DNA from: Oceanobacillus piezotolerans
Lineage (GTDB): Bacteria; Bacillota; Bacilli; Bacillales; Amphibacillaceae
NCBI RefSeq assembly: GCF_003665065.1
Contig: NZ_RCHR01000003.1
Span: forward strand, 656,487 to 720,486
DNA: 64,000 bases
Direction: 5' to 3'
The position numbers and the translations under genes are program-made. Positions 60,354-64,000 of this stretch are shown here, piece after piece (the stretch's first letter is position 1; each line of letters starts with the position of its first letter). The notes below the pieces were generated by a model. The model did not search any database. It was given only the letters and a program-made list of their open reading frames with translations, and was not told the origin of the DNA.

Positions 60354-60392
60354 ATGTTTGAGTTTCTGAGAAGAATTTGGGGATTCGTTTAA
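60354..60392 (+). CDS. 12-residue hydrophobic peptide candidate
   Basis: MFEFLRRIWGFV with AGAGAGGTG seven bases upstream, 21 bases after the membrane gene stop, in line with being a third cistron. Amphipathic and aromatic. Could be a small membrane peptide, signal or chance. Confidence 0.35.
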   Translation: MFEFLRRIWGFV

Positions 60393-60552
60393 TTGGGCTG
60401 AGTTCCAATACCTATATTAATTTTATTGGAATAATATAATAGCGATTATTGTTAGCTTCTTCTATTAATATTTATATCTTTTTAAAAACACCTCTAATAA
60501 TAATTTATAAGTAAAGTTAAGCACTTCCATTGGGAGCAAGGTTAATAGCCAT

Positions 60553-60744
60553 TCATTGAGCCGCATCTGGATAGATTGTCTTGCATTGGCAAAGACAGTA
60601 TAAGTTAGAGTCTATTATTTCACTGAGTAGATTTATATCACAGTCAATTTTCTCTTTTAAATTATAATCAGAACATCTTTGATACTCGTTTCTTAACCGA
60701 TAAATTTCTCTTATAAAAAGAAAACATTCTTCTGGAAAGATCAT
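60553..60744 (-). CDS. Small Cys-containing hypothetical protein
   Basis: 63 aa: helical, charged front (FIREIYRLRNEYQRCSDYNLKEKIDCDINLLSEIID) and a Cys-rich end (LYCLCQCK). Supported by a strong GAGGGTGAT site before the ATG. No family recognised. Confidence 0.55.
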   Translation of the reverse strand: MIFPEECFLFIREIYRLRNEYQRCSDYNLKEKIDCDINLLSEIIDSNLYCLCQCKTIYPDAAQ

Positions 60745-61448
60745 ATAATCACCCTCTATCTGATTTAACGTTTAATTATTATGAATTACTTCTCTGCAAT
60801 AATAACCTTCATATATTATATTACCGGGTACTATGGATTATAAACCGCAATTTGATAAGACTTTGGATTAATCTAGTGTGGTGAGAGGGATGAAAAGTAT
60901 ATCTTCTATAGGAGCCGGCTTTATCAAACGAGAAGGATTATGTTAGTTTTGTTCATTGCTGATATAAGATAATATTACTTTGTGAAATATTGTACTTACA
61001 GTATTTATCACTACGAAACACTTTTATTAACCGTTATTGTATCGAGTTATTTCTTTAACTTAACAAACTCTACTGCAACTATTGGGTGTTTTAATTGGCT
61101 AAAAATATATAAAATTGACCTTTTATAAAGCTGTAAGTACATGTTCCTGTATTTACAGCTTTACAAAATAAATTGATATAAAATAAATGAATAAAAAAGT
61201 TTCATTTTATTTTAAATTGTAAGAAAGGAGGGGATAGATAAAGACATCTCCATCATTTCCTGATATTTAATATGTCTTCAGATAAATCGTCAAACTTCTG
61301 ATTCTTGTTATTATTCGTATTAGTTTCTTTTTCGATAGTCTTCGATGTTGTATCAAGTGAGAGTTACTGTGTGTATAAGAGTTTCAGGATTGTGAGTAAA
61401 AGGGGAAATATCTATTTTCAATGTTTTATAATCACTCAACTCGCATAT
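60745..61448. other. 700-bp gene-poor region
   Basis: A+T-rich DNA with no gene having a credible ribosome site. The one structure seen is a long hairpin at 61127-61162 (AAAGCTGTAA/TTACAGCTTT with inner TACA/TGTA). A frame from 61305 overlaps the acetyltransferase gene antisense and is not supported. Confidence 0.5.
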
Positions 61449-62231
61449 TTAGATTACGTTTATTCCAAACTCCTTTTGAACGATTTCATTAAATCTCTCC
61501 TGATTAATTACCTCTTTTTCCATGCTACCATCAACCCACCGTGTGAGATGAGAATTTGTCAACACTATTCTTCCACTTTCAGTAAAGCGTGAAAGCAAAG
61601 GACTTTTGTTAAATGGAGATTGTGGCTGCTCCATTATAAGTTCTCCAATCTCGTTTAACTCTGACAAATCCTCAACTGGTTTATTCGAATCAAAGACATA
61701 GCCAATCTTCCATTCCGTATCCCTATACTTTAACTTCATTTCGAGCATATAGTTCCCATGGTCGCTTTTAATTTTTTTGACTCGGAATTCCCCATTCGCT
61801 GACTTCACCGTTTCACCGGTTAACGGAACAGGCTTTAATGGTAAATTTCCGCCAAATCCCGTATCAATCAAATACATCCTTTGCTGATGGGAGACAAGGA
61901 TAGTAACGTGTGTCCGATCCAATGGCTGAAACGCCTGTTTATCATTGTCATATACTCTGCCCCTCACCAACTCAGCATGAAATCCGTTTTCTATTAAAAA
62001 GAAATATAGCATTGGATTCAACTCATAACAAAGGCCCCCTTCCTGATTTAGGAGGATTTTATTCACCAAATTTTCCTCTGTAATTTCAGAGGCTCTCCTG
62101 TCAATTACTGCTAAATTTTCAAATGGAAGGCTTTGTGCTGTTTTTCTAAGTATTTCTTCCAAGCGTTCAAATGTAATTGTTTCTTCCTCTGTTATTCCTA
62201 TTCGTTTGCGAAATAATGAATCCATTTTCAT
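61449..62231 (-). CDS. nat: Arylamine N-acetyltransferase
   Basis: 260-residue NAT. The Cys-His-Asp triad is visible: C68 in EGGLCYELN, H108 in DRTHVTIL and D123 in LIDTGFGG. N-terminal FENLAVIDRR is also typical. Acetylates aromatic amines or hydrazines from acetyl-CoA; natural substrate unknown. AAAGGAG site eight bases before ATG. Alone, surrounded by gene-poor DNA. Confidence 0.92.
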   Translation of the reverse strand: MKMDSLFRKRIGITEEETITFERLEEILRKTAQSLPFENLAVIDRRASEITEENLVNKILLNQEGGLCYELNPMLYFFLIENGFHAELVRGRVYDNDKQAFQPLDRTHVTILVSHQQRMYLIDTGFGGNLPLKPVPLTGETVKSANGEFRVKKIKSDHGNYMLEMKLKYRDTEWKIGYVFDSNKPVEDLSELNEIGELIMEQPQSPFNKSPLLSRFTESGRIVLTNSHLTRWVDGSMEKEVINQERFNEIVQKEFGINVI

Positions 62232-62871
62232 GATTACTGCTCCTTTCTTACTTTAACCGGTAGTTTAGTAGAAATTCATCCATTTGTCTAACTTCAGAGG
62301 ATTAGGTAAGGAGGTGATATGATCTCTTTTATAATGAACATTCGTTTGGACTTATAATACTAATACGACTTAGAAATATAATATGTTTGCTAAAAATTCC
62401 TGGTTTATATTCATAAGATTGTAAGAAAGTTTATATCTTACTTTCTTACTAAGTCAAATAGGAAGTTCTAAAAAGTTCTGTTTGAACAGGCTTATAAACC
62501 TTAAAGGGAATAACTTTTTCGTTATACATTTTTACGATTAACTGTATTTACATTTTCACAGATCCTTACATATAAATGTAGAACCACGTATACAGAATAC
62601 TATATCTACTTAAAAAAATAATCATTCGAGCTTAAAGAGATTCTTTTTAGATGGTAGGGGAGGGGAGACCTCCTATTTTATAAAGACCTAGAATATAGCA
62701 CAACTACCCTGTTTTTTTAAGACTTTTATTATTTTTGCATAGATTAAAAGGATAATAAGGTCGCATATCTTATATATATTGATACAAAAAGAAGTTTGTG
62801 AAGAATTACACTTAAACTAAAGGGGCAGCATTCCTGTAATGAACTAAAATGCGGGTTGTGTAAAAAAATTT
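62232..62871. other. Gene-poor region left of the IS110 gene
   Basis: No supported gene. Includes the probable left end of the insertion element, whose exact boundary cannot be fixed because IS110 elements lack clear terminal repeats. Confidence 0.45.
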
Positions 62872-62937
62872 CCCCCTGATAGAATAAGAGAGTCCAAAAG
62901 CTTGCCGGCATAAAGGACAGACTTATTAATCAGGAGG
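62872..62937 (+). promoter_or_regulatory. Structured RNA segment overlapping the transposase ribosome site
   Basis: CCTGATAGAATAAG (62875-62888) pairs with CTTATTA-ATCAGG (62922-62934) with one bulge; within it GTCC/GGAC and the palindrome TGCCGGCA. The 3' arm includes the start of the CAGGAGG site. May limit translation or be part of the bridge RNA region known for IS110 left ends. Confidence 0.5.
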
Positions 62938-62945
62938 CTAATAAA

Positions 62946-64000
62946 ATGAATTATAACCAAAATAAAAAAATTGCTCAAATCACTTCTCAGACACTAATTA
63001 TAGGTATTGATATTGCGAAGTTCAAGCACGTTGCTAGGGCGCAGGATTTTAGAGGAATTGAGTTTGGAACGCCTTGTTATTTTGAAAACACGAAGGATGG
63101 TTTCCAATATTTTATTAGATGGATCACTCTTATTATGCAGGAAGAGGGCATGAATAAAGTGATAGTCGGTATGGAACCAACCGGTCATTACTGGCTGAAT
63201 TTAGCCCACATTCTTAAAGAAAATGATATTAAGTTTGTGGCTGTAAACCCACTTCACGTAAAGAAATCTAAGGAATTGGACGATAATTCGCCAACTAAAA
63301 ATGATGTGAAGGACGCCAAAGTTATTGCACAGTTAGTTAAAGACGGGAGATACGCTGAACCAACAATTCCGCAAGGAGTTTATGCAGAACTACGAGTGGC
63401 TAAAAAAATTCGTGATTTCCTAACTGAAGATCTTCAAACTGTTCAAGGCCAAGTTCACAACTGGATAGACCGTTATTTTCCAGAGTTCCTAACTGTCTTT
63501 AAAAAGTGGGAGGGAAAAGCTGCATTACAGTTTTTAAAGCTCTACGCATTACCACATGAGTTAGCGAAGTTCTCTGATCAAGAATTGTTAATTCACTTAA
63601 GAAAAACTGTAAAACGCGGTGTTGGTCTTAGTAAGATCCAACAGTTAAAACAGGCAGCTAGTAAGTCCGTTGGACTAAAGCAAGGTGCCAGTATGGCTAA
63701 ATTAGAGCTTAAAACATTAATTGATAAATATGAATTAATCCAAATGAAATTCGAAGAATTAGATTCTAAAATCGATACATTAATTGACCAGATACCTGGT
63801 GTCCAACAAATGTTAGCTATTAAGGGTGTTGGAAGAGATACAGTTGCTGGATTTTTTGCCGAAGTTGGTGATCTGAATTAATATTCCCACCCAAGACAAC
63901 TAATTAAGTTAGCTGGATTAAGTCTCAAAGAGAACACCTCAGGAAAGCATAAGGGAAGAACTACCATTACTAAAAGAGGTAGGAAAAAACTGCGTGCGCT
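62946..64000 (+). pseudogene. IS110 family transposase, interrupted by an in-frame stop, runs off the window
   Basis: DEDD-type recombinase with RuvC-like N-terminal domain: D22 in IIGIDIAKFKH, E77 in GMEPTGHYW, D120 and D123 in KNDVKDAKVI. The transposase_20 part begins IPGVQQMLAIKGVGRDTVAGFFAEVGDLN, then a TAA at 63879-63881 breaks the frame, which continues without shift as YSHPRQLIKLAGLSLKENTSGKHKGRTTI to base 64000. The lost codon suggests a single-base change. The catalytic-serine region is after the stop, so this copy is probably inactive. Confidence 0.88.

Noticed and set aside
61305..61592. Plus-strand frame of 95 codons
   Set aside because: Overlaps the acetyltransferase gene antisense by more than 140 bases and has no ribosome site.

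Overview
The window is a stretch of low-GC Firmicutes chromosome, most likely from a Bacillaceae member close to Oceanobacillus or Virgibacillus. The organism call is an inference from gene content: DynA and YpcP side by side, YkqA, a YocH-type LysM-3D protein, YkuD, Spx and CarD/YdeB relatives, SqhC, and a CotZ-like coat protein, with A+T-rich intergenic DNA, strong AGGAGG ribosome sites and many rho-independent terminators. No rRNA, tRNA or CRISPR array was seen.

Layout. 1-9.4 kb: housekeeping genes (dynamin-like DynA truncated by the window edge, 5'-3' exonuclease, Zn alcohol dehydrogenase, gamma-glutamylcyclotransferase, cysteine synthase, DNA alkylation repair, GNAT, Ntn-type acyltransferase). 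9.5-22.4 kb: cyclophilin lipoprotein, HD hydrolase, a two-gene ABC exporter, ketopantoate-reductase-like protein, methyltransferase, a stand-alone RNase J, a LysM-3D wall protein and several VOC proteins. 22.7-27.4 kb: a MpsABC/DabBA bicarbonate/cation system behind a hairpin leader. 27.4-32.1 kb: low-complexity surface or coat protein, GNATs, RDD protein, DHA2 drug exporter and CHRD protein. 32.3-33.8 kb: a regulatory block of MarR diverging from CarD and an Spx paralogue, with one palindrome covering both -35 boxes. 34.3-45.3 kb: UppP, an HTH/membrane module, YkuD-type L,D-transpeptidase, isochorismatase-family hydrolase with a possible translational attenuator, paired CrcB fluoride channels, YdhK, a DJ-1 protein and LysR/AzlCD. 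45.5-48.8 kb: alkaline phosphatase with a Pho-box-like array, then a MarR/flavin oxidoreductase cluster with three copies of one operator. 49-52.6 kb: squalene-hopene-type cyclase diverging from DUF2515 and a membrane protein. 53.4-56.1 kb: an orphan phage-type replication cassette (excisionase-like HTH, DnaD-like, G39P-like, DnaB-like). 56.2-64 kb: FMN reductase/LysR pair, RibD-like reductase, CotZ-like protein, a second HTH/membrane module, arylamine N-acetyltransferase, and a stop-interrupted IS110 transposase running off the end.

The most distinctive unexplained structure is a family of intergenic repeats with inverted ends (GAGGCTGGGACA...TGTCCCAGCCTC): four clear copies and two worn ones between 19.9 and 40.4 kb. 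Other candidates are the isochorismatase leader, the mps/dab leader, the MarR operators and the two HTH/membrane modules whose promoters carry repeats at a 21-bp period.
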